A DNA stretch of 64,000 bases from Photobacterium aquae (GTDB lineage: Bacteria; Pseudomonadota; Gammaproteobacteria; Enterobacterales; Vibrionaceae). Of the stretch, positions 8,978 through 16,904 are shown one piece after another; the stretch's first letter is position 1, and every line of letters begins with the position of its first letter. The translations under genes and the position numbers were made by a program. The notes under the pieces were generated by a model, which worked only from the letters and a program-made list of their open reading frames with translations, did no database searches and was not told the DNA's origin. The DNA is taken from contig NZ_LDOT01000023.1 of NCBI RefSeq assembly GCF_001029445.1, forward strand, positions 124,001 to 188,000, written 5' to 3'.

Positions 8978-9430
8978 ATGTCAAAGAGTTTTCTTATTGT
9001 TTTCACATCAAGTGTTCAAAAAGAGTTAATAAATGAGTTTGAAATAGATGAAGGATTAATCGCTTTACATAGAGAAGGAAGTTCAGTCTCGCCTTCCATT
9101 CGATTAATACCTACAGATAGAAACATCAACAAAGATATTGCACAAGATATCGTTGAAGGATTTCTAACGGATCAATTTAGTGTTATTGAATCAAAAATCA
9201 TGGAAGATAAATATCATTATCATATGGAAGTTATTTTTCAGTTTATTTTTGAAGATTTTGTTCAAGTTACGCTATCAGGCTCAAATCTCTTCTATAAAGA
9301 AGGAGATGTGGAATATTTCTATAGTATTGAAGGTTGCTTCTGCAAGGCATTTGCTCATTCACTCACACAAAATATCAATACAGGCTTCCCTATATCTATT
9401 ACTTGTGAAAAACCGACAAAAATTAGTTGA
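8978..9430 (+). CDS. Hypothetical protein, 150 residues
   Basis: An ATG-initiated, soluble, acidic protein of 150 residues with no signal peptide or membrane helix and no motif I recognise. Several alternating strand-like stretches (YHYHMEVIFQFIFEDFVQVTLSG, about 75-97, here shortened to its core) suggest an alpha/beta fold. Composition is AT-rich with many Ile, Glu and Ser, unlike the core genes on either side of the patch. It lies between IS110 remnants 2 and 3, consistent with an acquired gene. Whether it is expressed cannot be judged, but codon structure is intact over its full length. Confidence 0.55.
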   Translation: MSKSFLIVFTSSVQKELINEFEIDEGLIALHREGSSVSPSIRLIPTDRNINKDIAQDIVEGFLTDQFSVIESKIMEDKYHYHMEVIFQFIFEDFVQVTLSGSNLFYKEGDVEYFYSIEGCFCKAFAHSLTQNINTGFPISITCEKPTKIS

Positions 9431-9499
9431 CTTAAAATATCACTTTAAAGTGCAGAAATGTAGCAGGTAAGTAAATATAACAACACGCCCTGAAAGGCG

Positions 9500-9640
9500 C
9501 TGCATATTAGGATACCATGATCAGCAGTGTGGCCGAGCTTGATTAACTCCCGCACCCAGTAATGAGAACTGCCGCTGGCTTCCATCCCGACAATGGTAGG
9601 CGGTAAATTGACAAAGAACCAAGATGGCATGGAAAAAAGA
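9500..9640 (-). pseudogene. IS110-family transposase remnant 3 (N-terminal fragment)
   Basis: The minus strand reads FVNLPPTIVGMEASGSSHYW followed by VRELIKLGHT, a typical IS110 N-terminal block (compare NLPPCLIGMEACGSAHYWAREL in intact enzymes). After GHT the reading continues into unrelated sequence and stops. Only about 35 codons of transposase survive. It differs at several positions from remnant 1 (VGMEAS versus IGMEAC), so it probably stems from a different insertion. Confidence 0.8.
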
Positions 9641-9697
9641 CTTTCTGTGCTGGAAAATGGTTAGAATAGATAAAATTATTCAGTTGGTTGGTAAGTT

Positions 9698-10042
9698 ATG
9701 ATTGCTGTTATTTTTGAAGTACAAGTTGCAGAAGGTAAAACTTCAGAATATCTGGATATTGCAAGTGAAATTAGGCCACTGCTTTCAGAAATTGAAGGCT
9801 TTATTTCAATAGAACGTTTCCAGAGTCTTACAAACAATGGCAAAGTACTGTCGCTATCTTTTTGGAAAGACGAAGCATCTATTCAGGAATGGCGTCGTTT
9901 AGAGGCCCATCGGTTTGCGCAAGTCAAAGGGCGAAGTGGAATATTCGAAAGTTATAGACTGAGAGTGGCGGGTGTTATTCGCGACTACAGTATGGACGAA
10001 CGTACTGAGGTACCGACAGACAGTGTCAGAGTGCATGGATAG
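9698..10042 (+). CDS. Antibiotic biosynthesis monooxygenase (ABM) domain protein
   Basis: A 114-residue dimeric alpha/beta-barrel type protein. The N-terminal strand (MIAVIFEVQVAEGK), the GFISIERFQS segment and the SFWKDEASIQEWRRLEAHRFAQ helix match the ABM/YqjZ group, in which the W at the helix start and the H of the EAH segment are conserved. Members are cofactor-free monooxygenases or simple ligand-binding proteins; the chemistry here is not predictable. Neighbour to another short orphan gene 33 bp downstream, with which it may be cotranscribed. Found at the right border of the accessory patch. Confidence 0.8.
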   Translation: MIAVIFEVQVAEGKTSEYLDIASEIRPLLSEIEGFISIERFQSLTNNGKVLSLSFWKDEASIQEWRRLEAHRFAQVKGRSGIFESYRLRVAGVIRDYSMDERTEVPTDSVRVHG

Positions 10043-10075
10043 AGACTAAACATCATTGATGAAGTGGAGCCGTTT

Positions 10076-10381
10076 ATGGGTGACTATGAGACGTTATTTG
10101 AATGTACAAGGCCAGAATTTATTTCTGAGTTAACAGTGAGCCGAGTAAAAGAACAGGGCATGATAAAGGTTCGTCTTCAGAGCGAAAACACTGTCCTTGA
10201 GCTGTTTGGTTTTGAGGATTTGGCTGATTCTATTAGTACTATGCTATCGGCAGAGAGAGTAGTCATTTCAGAAGAGCTCAATACTGGCAACAAAGAGTTT
10301 GGCACGATTAGAATCGAATGTTGGGCGGATGAAAGTTACTCAGAGTATTGGTGTGATAGTGCAAAACTAAATCCAATATAA
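10076..10381 (+). CDS. Hypothetical protein, 101 residues
   Basis: A soluble, acidic protein with no recognised domain. A GTG codon at 10064 could extend it by four residues, but the GTGGAG there is better read as the Shine-Dalgarno sequence for the ATG at 10076, so I choose the ATG. Predicted content is mainly beta strands (MIKVRLQSENTVLELFGF; GTIRIECWADESYSEYW). It follows the ABM gene closely and may be in the same transcript. Function unknown. Confidence 0.55.
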   Translation: MGDYETLFECTRPEFISELTVSRVKEQGMIKVRLQSENTVLELFGFEDLADSISTMLSAERVVISEELNTGNKEFGTIRIECWADESYSEYWCDSAKLNPI

Positions 10382-10575
10382 CGTTAAATTTTGGTGTAAG
10401 TAGCGTTGTTCGTAATTCCGCACCAGCCGTAATCTATTGGGCAATATATGCTGCACTATGAACCACAGGCATTTCACCATCGGCAAGGTGCGGATTTTCA
10501 TTGTTTGTGTTTGGCTGTTATGGTCGCGAAAAGCGACCAGCCCATTTCTATACGATTGCTGTTTTAGCGTGATGC

Positions 10576-11736
10576 TCAAATAACCGCTAGCGTATTGTGC
10601 AGTACATCGGTAAGTCGTCTTACCGCTTCTTGTAATTCCTCGGCAGTTGCGTTGGTAAAGTTCAGTCGCAGGGCTGCCTGGGCTGGGTGTGCTTCGGGAT
10701 AGAAGACAGGGCTGGGGACAACGGCAACACCATTGGCAAGCAGGGTTTTGGCGAGTGCAAATGTGTCACATTCTGGCAGGGTCACCCAAATAAACATACC
10801 TCCCTCTACGCTGTTCATCCCGCAAGTAACGGGTAGTTGCTGTTGCAGCGCGTCAAATAATACTTGGTAGCGGGTTTTGTACAGCGCACGGATCTTGTCG
10901 ATATGTAAGCCAAAGTTATCATGTTGGAGCAAGCCGAGCAGCAGTGCCTGCATCGGTACGCTTGAATGGAGATCGGCCCCTTGTTTGACTTTGATCAGTG
11001 GGTCAAGGAAGGCAATCTTTCCGCTGACCGCACCAAGACGCAGCCCCGGTGAGGCGATTTTGGAAAAGGATCGCAGGACGATAGAATGTTCAGGGCAAAA
11101 ATCAGAAACTAGCGGAATCGGGTTACCGGAAAAGCGCAGTTCGCGATAAGGCGCATCTTCAATAAAGGCCACATTGTATTTGATGCAAAGCGCTGCGACT
11201 TGCTGGCGGGTTTCTAGCGACCAGCATACCCCCGTTGGGTTGTGGAAGTCGGGTACCGCATAGAACATCTTTGGGGATTGCTGTTCGAAGCACTGTTCCA
11301 ATTGCACAAGATCCGGCCCGTGGGCGTTTTGTGCAACGGTAACGATATTGGCGCTAACCAAGCCAAATACCTGCATCGCTCCAAGATAGCTAGGGGCTTC
11401 CATTACCACGGTGTCACCGGGGTTGATATAGGCGCGAGCGATAAGATCCAGCCCTTGTTGGGAGCCGGTACACATCATGACTTTATGGCTATCAGGCAGC
11501 GCGAAATGGTGCTGGAGGAAGTCAAGAAGCGGGCCATAGCCAGCAGTAGCCCCATATTGGAATACATTGGGCATCTCGGCCAGTTGTGTCAGCGTGGGTC
11601 TCATCAGGTCAATCGGGAAGGCTTGTTCGTCCGGCAGTCCGCCAGCGAGTGAAATAACGTTCTTGTTGCATGCCGCACTCAGGATCTCTCTGATATACGA
11701 TGATTGGATTTGTTGTAGTGACTGCGCTATTTCCAT
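10576..11736 (-). CDS. PLP-dependent class I/II aminotransferase
   Basis: A 386-residue fold-type I aminotransferase of the AspC/2-aminoadipate (LysN, ARO8-like) group. Visible landmarks are the N-terminal VISLAGGLPDEQAFP, the substrate/PLP pocket GYGPLLDFL and CTGSQQGLDL, the NPTG motif (PDFHNPTGVCWS), the D-x-PY in EDAPYREL, the PLP-lysine motif SFSKIASPGLRLG (Lys near 220), and a C-terminal Arg in LRLNFT that binds the carboxylate. It stands alone on the minus strand and is divergent from an AraC-family regulator gene starting about 120 bp away, which may control it. Substrate is uncertain: aromatic, branched-chain or 2-aminoadipate-type amino acids are all possible. Confidence 0.9.
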   Translation of the reverse strand: MEIAQSLQQIQSSYIREILSAACNKNVISLAGGLPDEQAFPIDLMRPTLTQLAEMPNVFQYGATAGYGPLLDFLQHHFALPDSHKVMMCTGSQQGLDLIARAYINPGDTVVMEAPSYLGAMQVFGLVSANIVTVAQNAHGPDLVQLEQCFEQQSPKMFYAVPDFHNPTGVCWSLETRQQVAALCIKYNVAFIEDAPYRELRFSGNPIPLVSDFCPEHSIVLRSFSKIASPGLRLGAVSGKIAFLDPLIKVKQGADLHSSVPMQALLLGLLQHDNFGLHIDKIRALYKTRYQVLFDALQQQLPVTCGMNSVEGGMFIWVTLPECDTFALAKTLLANGVAVVPSPVFYPEAHPAQAALRLNFTNATAEELQEAVRRLTDVLHNTLAVI

Positions 11737-11858
11737 GATGATTCCTGTGTTTGCATAATTATTTTACGAATAAGTATGAAACGATAGTACTCGTGATTGC
11801 GCGGAAATAAGTTGTCCGTTTATGCTGTAAAACATGTCCATTTATGCGATTTTGAAGT

Positions 11859-12782
11859 ATGAGCAGGGAAAGCCAGTCACGACAGCATCAATCTCGGATC
11901 AACGATGTCCTTTTTTATATTCATCAGGATATAAGTAGGGCGCTGCCCGCCAGAGAGTTGGCGGATATAGCGGCCTATTCCGAGCAACATTTCCACCGTA
12001 TATTCAAGCAAGTGGTGGGGGAGTCTATCCATCAGTATATTCGCCGTACCAGAATGGAGTATGCCGCTAATCAGCTGATGTTTGATCCCAAGTCTTCGGT
12101 TGCCGATATTGCCAATGACTGCGGATTTAACTCTGTATCATCGTTTAACCGTGCGTTCAAGGCGACGTTTACGATGTCTCCGGGAGAGTGGCGTAAATAC
12201 GATTTGCAGTTGGCCGACAAGCCCTACCAGAAAGATCCGGACGTTGCCGCGGGCTATCTCCGAATGGCACACACGCCATTACCAGAGCCTAAAATTATGG
12301 AGGTACCGCCACGGTTAGCCGCTTATGTTCGCCACGTCGGCTACAATCGCTCCATCCGTTATGCCTGGTTGGTACTCAAGGCGTGGGCTGCCGAGGAAAA
12401 GCGATGTTTTTCTACCCAGTTTGGCTTGCATCATTCAAATCCGGCTTGGGTTGATTTGGACAAAAGTCGCTATGTGGCTTGCATTGAAATCGATCGCCCG
12501 CTTAAGTTGCGGGGTGTCGTTAATCAAATGGTTATCCCCGGTGGTTTGCATGCTGTATTTCGGTTAGAAGGGAGATACGGTGATTTATTGCCGCAAATTA
12601 GCAAGGTGATGGCGCAGTGGCTGCCTAAATCGGGGTTCAAGTTACGATCAACGCCCGCCTATGTCCATTATTTGCAAAACCACTTTATCCATGAAAGTGA
12701 AGTATTCGTTTTGGATTATTATGTACCTATTAGTTTTAGCGTGAACTCAGGTTCTGCTTACCATAGGAAAAAAGTACTATAA
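11859..12782 (+). CDS. AraC-family regulator with GyrI-like effector domain
   Basis: A 307-residue regulator with the DNA-binding domain at the N-terminus, as in Rob. Residues 15-110 hold two helix-turn-helix motifs (LADIAAYSEQHFHRIFKQ; VADIANDCGFNSVSSFNRAF) followed by the classical MSPGEWRK end. Residues about 140-295 form a GyrI-like/SOUL-type small-molecule domain (PPRLAAYVRHVGYN at its start; the GLHAVFRLEGRY segment near 220). Such proteins sense hydrophobic cations or drugs and activate detoxification genes. It is divergent from the aminotransferase and directly precedes a nitroreductase gene on the same strand, either of which could be its target. Confidence 0.88.
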   Translation: MSRESQSRQHQSRINDVLFYIHQDISRALPARELADIAAYSEQHFHRIFKQVVGESIHQYIRRTRMEYAANQLMFDPKSSVADIANDCGFNSVSSFNRAFKATFTMSPGEWRKYDLQLADKPYQKDPDVAAGYLRMAHTPLPEPKIMEVPPRLAAYVRHVGYNRSIRYAWLVLKAWAAEEKRCFSTQFGLHHSNPAWVDLDKSRYVACIEIDRPLKLRGVVNQMVIPGGLHAVFRLEGRYGDLLPQISKVMAQWLPKSGFKLRSTPAYVHYLQNHFIHESEVFVLDYYVPISFSVNSGSAYHRKKVL

Positions 12783-12940
12783 TCGCTCGTATTTGCGCCA
12801 CTTTGATAGGTGTGCTGATAGATTATGGAACAAAAGTTCCAAAGTAATTGGGTGCTGTGAGCCTTTTTCTGGGGGATGGATTTCGCCATGATAGCGCTAT
12901 TGAAATAGACAACATCCCAAGGTTTACAGGAGTGCTTGCA

Positions 12941-13645
12941 ATGACTGAAGCGACTAAAACAAACGATCTTCAAAAGCAAATTATCGACGCCTTCAACTTC
13001 CGTCATGCGACCAAGGTGTTCAACCCTGACCGCAAGATCAGTGACGATGAATTTAACACTATTTTGGAAGCGGCCCGTCTATCACCTAGCTCGTTTGGTT
13101 TTGAACCGTGGCAGATACTGGTTGTGCAGTCACCTGAAAAGCGTGAGCTGTTCCGTGACTTTAGCTGGGGTGCAAACGGTGCATTCAATGGAACGGCGGG
13201 CCAGTTGGGCACTGCGAGCCATTTTGTGATCTTCCTTGCGCATACTGACGCAACCATGAAGCACAACTCCGAATACCAACAGCAGTTCATGAAGGAAGTG
13301 AAGCAACTGCCGGATGACGTCATTGGCTTCATGAATCAGGCATTCCAGAAATTCCAAGAGCACGACTTCCATATCGAAGGCGAGCGACAGATCACCGATT
13401 GGTCAGGCAAGCAGGCTTATATTGCGATGGGTAATATGATGAGTGTTGCGGCTATGCTGGGTATCGACTCATGCCCAATCGAAGGTTTTGAAGTGGATAA
13501 GGCTACCGAGGTATTGGAGACACACTTTGGTGTTGATCCTAAGCTTTACCGCCCGGCGGTCATGGTTGCTTTTGGGTACCGTGCTGGTGAGCCAGCTTAC
13601 GACAAAACGCGCCGTACAACTGAGCAGATGGTTAAGTGGTTCTAA
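12941..13645 (+). CDS. NAD(P)H nitroreductase, NfsB-like
   Basis: A 234-residue FMN flavoprotein of the nitroreductase family that reduces nitro compounds and quinones in the cytoplasm as a dimer. The FMN phosphate motif RHATKVFNPDRKI (about 20-32), the LSPSSFGFEPWQI segment and the C-terminal SCPIEGFEVDK match NfsB-type enzymes. The open frame extends upstream to 12848, but the ATG at 12941 has a good ACAGGAG Shine-Dalgarno and aligns with the family start, so I use it. It follows a GyrI-domain AraC regulator by about 160 bp and ends in a hairpin terminator. Confidence 0.9.
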   Translation: MTEATKTNDLQKQIIDAFNFRHATKVFNPDRKISDDEFNTILEAARLSPSSFGFEPWQILVVQSPEKRELFRDFSWGANGAFNGTAGQLGTASHFVIFLAHTDATMKHNSEYQQQFMKEVKQLPDDVIGFMNQAFQKFQEHDFHIEGERQITDWSGKQAYIAMGNMMSVAAMLGIDSCPIEGFEVDKATEVLETHFGVDPKLYRPAVMVAFGYRAGEPAYDKTRRTTEQMVKWF

Positions 13646-13667
13646 TCGACTAATATAAATACCCCCA

Positions 13668-13706
13668 GAAAAGGTCGGCTACGATGTAGTCGGCCTTTTC
13701 TTGTTT
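13668..13706 (+). terminator. Terminator of nitroreductase gene
   Basis: A 15-bp stem (13668-13682 with 13686-13700, containing two G-U type pairs: GAAAAGGTCGG against TCGGCCTTTTC) followed by TTGTTT. Confidence 0.85.
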
Positions 13707-13833
13707 ATGGCCTGCTATCTCGTCTTTGAGATCCTTGGTATGAGGCCCTGTTTGGGGATATTAAGGGAGTTGGCGTATTATGGAGAGCAAAAGCCAGTAT
13801 CGACTGGATGATAGAATGTGTGGAGGATAGTGT

Positions 13834-14787
13834 TTGTCTTTAACTCAGCAGTTAGCCCTGTTTTTGGATGTTGTACAACAAGGTTCATTCAGTAAGGCCG
13901 CCGTAAAGAATGAGATGGATAACTCTTCGCTATCCAAGCAGATAAAAAAGCTAGAAACAGAATTGGGTGTGAGGCTGCTCAACCGTTCGACCCGGTCATT
14001 CTCCTTGACGCCTGCCGGAGAAGAGATTTTGGCCCAGACCTATACCTTGGTCGATACGTTGGGGCAAATCCGAAGTATTGCCGATTCTTACCAGTCGATG
14101 CCGAAAGGAATGCTTCGTATTACATCACCGGTGTTTTTCGGCCAGCAGTACCTCCAACCGGTTATTAGCCGATTTATGAAGATATATCCGGAAGTTCGGA
14201 TCAACTTATGGTTGGATGATAAGAAAAACGACATTATTGCCGATCATTTTGATTTGGCATTTCGGATTGGCAAAATGGCTGATTCGAACTTAGTGGCAAA
14301 GAAAATCGTTGATGCCCATTATGCCTTGGTGGCCTCGAATGAATTTGTAGAGCGCTACGGGATGCCAGATAGCCCCGAAGCCCTCTCCCAACTTCCGGCT
14401 GTGATATATAGCAACGGCATTTTCAATCTGGATCAAATGGGCTTCATTGATGCAAGTCATGCCGAGGGAATTAAGCGCTATACCATGCAGGGTAACTACA
14501 AGGTCAGTGATTTGCGGGTATTAATGGACGCAGTCAGAGATGGTCTTGGCTACGGTATAATTGATGTGTTTTTCCTAGAGCGGACGCTCAAGGAGATGGG
14601 GCTGGTTCCTTTACTCACGGACTACCCGTTATCGAACATGGACAGCGGGATCTATGCCGTTTACCCCCATCGCAAACAAACGATGTTAGTTACCGAGTTT
14701 ATTAAAGCCGTGCAGGCTTATATTGGTACACCGCCATTTTGGTTGGATTATATTGAAGAATATGGGCAATTGTACCCAAGCTCCTAG
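13834..14787 (+). CDS. LysR-family transcriptional regulator
   Basis: A 317-residue LysR-type regulator. The winged helix occupies residues 3-60 (LFLDVVQQGSFSKAAVKNEMDNSSLSKQIKKLE in short pieces; RLLNRSTRSFSLTPAG) and the periplasmic-binding-like effector domain 90-300 (GMLRITSPVFFGQQYL; FDLAFRIGKMADSNLVAKKI). The DxAFRIG pattern places it in the CrgA/DsdC-like group that often controls oxidoreductase or quinone-responsive genes. It starts at a TTG seven bases after a perfect GGAGG, with no nearby in-frame ATG of comparable quality. It is convergent with the short-chain dehydrogenase gene, so its target is not obvious from adjacency. Confidence 0.88.
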   Translation: MSLTQQLALFLDVVQQGSFSKAAVKNEMDNSSLSKQIKKLETELGVRLLNRSTRSFSLTPAGEEILAQTYTLVDTLGQIRSIADSYQSMPKGMLRITSPVFFGQQYLQPVISRFMKIYPEVRINLWLDDKKNDIIADHFDLAFRIGKMADSNLVAKKIVDAHYALVASNEFVERYGMPDSPEALSQLPAVIYSNGIFNLDQMGFIDASHAEGIKRYTMQGNYKVSDLRVLMDAVRDGLGYGIIDVFFLERTLKEMGLVPLLTDYPLSNMDSGIYAVYPHRKQTMLVTEFIKAVQAYIGTPPFWLDYIEEYGQLYPSS

Positions 14788-14863
14788 ATAGGTGGCGTCA
14801 CGGCCGAAGAAGCCTGGGCATCATTTTGGTTAACGCATGCAGTCAACCTACAAAGCTGGGTTG

Positions 14864-15673
14864 TTAGTTAATTAATGAGTCCAACTTTGCTTCTATGGCA
14901 CTGACCACTTCCAATGCCTTGCGATCATCCAGAGCATCAGCATGGGGATCGCCAAATTGACCGATGTCGTTGTCAAAGTATTTGCCACCGGCATCGGCAA
15001 ACTCGTCTGAAAGTGCGGCTCTAACTAGAATGTCCGCACCATCCTTGATATCCCCGCCTGTAATGCCAAAGGCATCTTTGACCATTTTGCTGCCCAGCAA
15101 TGATTTAGGATTAACGGCAACGACCATCGGCCCATGTTGTTTTAGAGCCTCACCCATGAGTCGAGACCACATTGTTAATGCCAGTTTGCTTTGAGCGTAG
15201 GCATCGCCGTCAGCCATTGGTTGAAAATGGCTCAGAGCCTTCAGATCGACACTGGCTTGTGCGGCAGAAGAAAGGTTGATAACTCTGCCGCCTTCGCCGA
15301 GTAAGGGTAACAGTTCACGGGTTAGCAAAAATGGGGCGTAGGTATTAACAGCAAAGCGGCTATCCAAGCCGTCATCGGTACGGGGGGCGGGGATATTGAA
15401 CACACCAGCATTATTGATTAGAACATCAATTGTCCCGAAGCGTTGGGTTATCTCCTTGATCATGTTATTGACATCTTGTAACTGGGAGAGATCTGCGACA
15501 ATGGTTTCAATCTGGCTGCTATTGCCTATGGCTGATAACGCTTTTTCGACGTCGGCAAGCTTCGTTGGATTACGGCCATGCAGAATAACCAGATGCCCAT
15601 CGCTGACAAGTTGCTTTGCTGTTTCGAGTCCGATGCCATCTGTAGCACCTGTGATAAGAATAGTTTTGGGCAT
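14864..15673 (-). CDS. Short-chain dehydrogenase/reductase
   Basis: A 269-residue classical SDR oxidoreductase. The cofactor motif TGATDGIG (residues 8-15), the NNAG motif (LINNAGVFN, about 86-94), the catalytic Ser (INLSSAAQAS, about 133-142) and the YAQSK Tyr/Lys pair (about 157-161) are all present. The HGRNP following strand 2 (residues 31-35) favours NADP(H). The retinol dehydrogenase/protochlorophyllide-type SDRs look like this, but the substrate cannot be assigned. It is transcribed divergently from the peroxiredoxin-like gene, sharing a 283-bp region, and is convergent with a LysR gene. Confidence 0.9.
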   Translation of the reverse strand: MPKTILITGATDGIGLETAKQLVSDGHLVILHGRNPTKLADVEKALSAIGNSSQIETIVADLSQLQDVNNMIKEITQRFGTIDVLINNAGVFNIPAPRTDDGLDSRFAVNTYAPFLLTRELLPLLGEGGRVINLSSAAQASVDLKALSHFQPMADGDAYAQSKLALTMWSRLMGEALKQHGPMVVAVNPKSLLGSKMVKDAFGITGGDIKDGADILVRAALSDEFADAGGKYFDNDIGQFGDPHADALDDRKALEVVSAIEAKLDSLIN

Positions 15674-15956
15674 GATATGTTCCTTAGTGGTTTTCTGTCA
15701 TCGCTCTGTTGCGCATAGGTATTAGTCTAGGCAAAAGCTAGCCATATCTGTCTCTATTTCCCCGCAATGAATTATTAATTCTCAGTATATTAAGTTCATA
15801 TGGGGAGAAGGTCGAAGAGAAACTGTTTCAATGAAACCTTGAGAATTGAAAGAGGCGGACGTTATGTATGGCTCGGGGATGACTTGAACAGTGGCAAAGC
15901 GCCGTCCACACTCATAGATTGATATCTTGTTAGGTGATCATTATGAGGGAGTGATT

Positions 15957-16496
15957 ATGGCAATCTCAGCAAAGTTAAAAGCGGGTGACAGTTTCCCAAC
16001 CATTGAGGCGACTTTGCTTGATGGTAATAAGGTGAGATTAGGCCAACCGCAAGGGGAGGCGACATGGCAGGCAGTTTTTGTTTACCGAGGGAAGCATTGT
16101 CCGCTTTGTACAGCGTATCTTAATGAACTGGAAGGTTACAGGCAGGCATTTTCTGATGCAGGGGTTGATATCTTGGCGGTTTCAGGTGATGCCAAAGAGC
16201 AACTGGAAGTACATCTAGAAAACTTGAACATTTCATTTCCTATCGCTTATGGATTGACAGAATCACAAATGAAAAGTTTGGGGCTGTATATTTCCTTGCC
16301 ACGTTCTGAGCAAGAAACGGATCATAATTTTTCTGAGCCGGGATTGTTTGTGGTCAATGAGCATGGAAATTTACATGTGGTGGATATTTCGAATAATCCT
16401 TTTGTCCGCCCAGAGCTTGGAGCGCTGTCCAGAGGATTGGTCTGGATTCGCAATCCGGATAATAATTATCCTATTCGCGGTACGCTTGATTATTAA
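15957..16496 (+). CDS. Peroxiredoxin-like (AhpC/TSA) family protein
   Basis: A 179-residue thioredoxin-fold protein. The frame extends back to 15927 but the ATG at 15957 has a GAGGGAG Shine-Dalgarno and gives the normal family N-terminus (MAISAKLKAGDSFP). The redox site is KHCPLCTAYL (about residues 46-55), a CxxC arrangement at the place of the peroxiredoxin peroxidatic cysteine, as in the Prx-like subgroup with CPxC. The remaining fold is visible as VDILAVSGDAKEQ, FPIAYGLTESQMKSLGLY and EPGLFVVNEHG. Probably a cytoplasmic peroxidase or disulfide oxidoreductase; divergent from the SDR gene. Confidence 0.85.
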   Translation: MAISAKLKAGDSFPTIEATLLDGNKVRLGQPQGEATWQAVFVYRGKHCPLCTAYLNELEGYRQAFSDAGVDILAVSGDAKEQLEVHLENLNISFPIAYGLTESQMKSLGLYISLPRSEQETDHNFSEPGLFVVNEHGNLHVVDISNNPFVRPELGALSRGLVWIRNPDNNYPIRGTLDY

Positions 16497-16521
16497 TGAG
16501 TGTATTTTACCCGGTTGTTTA

Positions 16522-16548
16522 GTACCTATTACGATTAGTGATAGGTAC
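16522..16548 (+). repeat. Hairpin after peroxiredoxin-like gene
   Basis: An eight-base perfect inverted repeat (GTACCTAT at 16522-16529, ATAGGTAC at 16541-16548) lies about 25 bp after the stop codon. No T-run follows, so it may act as mRNA 3'-end structure rather than as a terminator. Confidence 0.5.
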
Positions 16549-16625
16549 ACTTAGTTGTGAAAACTGCATAGTTAAACGTTTTTATGATCTTTGGATAAAT
16601 GGATATTTGACGCATATGAGTAAAG

Positions 16626-16655
16626 TTGGCAATGAAATATTTATTTCATCGCCAA
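16626..16655. promoter_or_regulatory. 30-bp near-perfect palindrome upstream of chemoreceptor gene
   Basis: TTGGC, one mismatch, then ATGAAATA, a TT centre and the complementary arm ending in GCCAA. Thirteen of fourteen positions in each arm pair. It lies about 250 bp upstream of the first chemoreceptor gene and about 130 bp after the peroxiredoxin-like gene. No T-run follows. It could be an operator for a dimeric regulator or a transcript hairpin; the partner is unknown. Confidence 0.45.
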
Positions 16656-16904
16656 TTTATAGGAAAAATTCTTATTTTATCCAATCTGCCGTGTCGTTTT
16701 TGACTCAAAATACTGTAATGAGAGCAATCGAGTGAAACATTTTGATACAAATTGGTATTATCTTGAAAAAACAATGCTATTATCGATAGGTTAATCACAA
16801 GATTTTTGCTTGAAAAATAATCAGCAATCTTAGTGAGAAAGCGTTTATTGCATTTTAATAATATGACTTCTTCTGCCAAGCCATATTTAAACGGAGCTTG
16901 ATTC

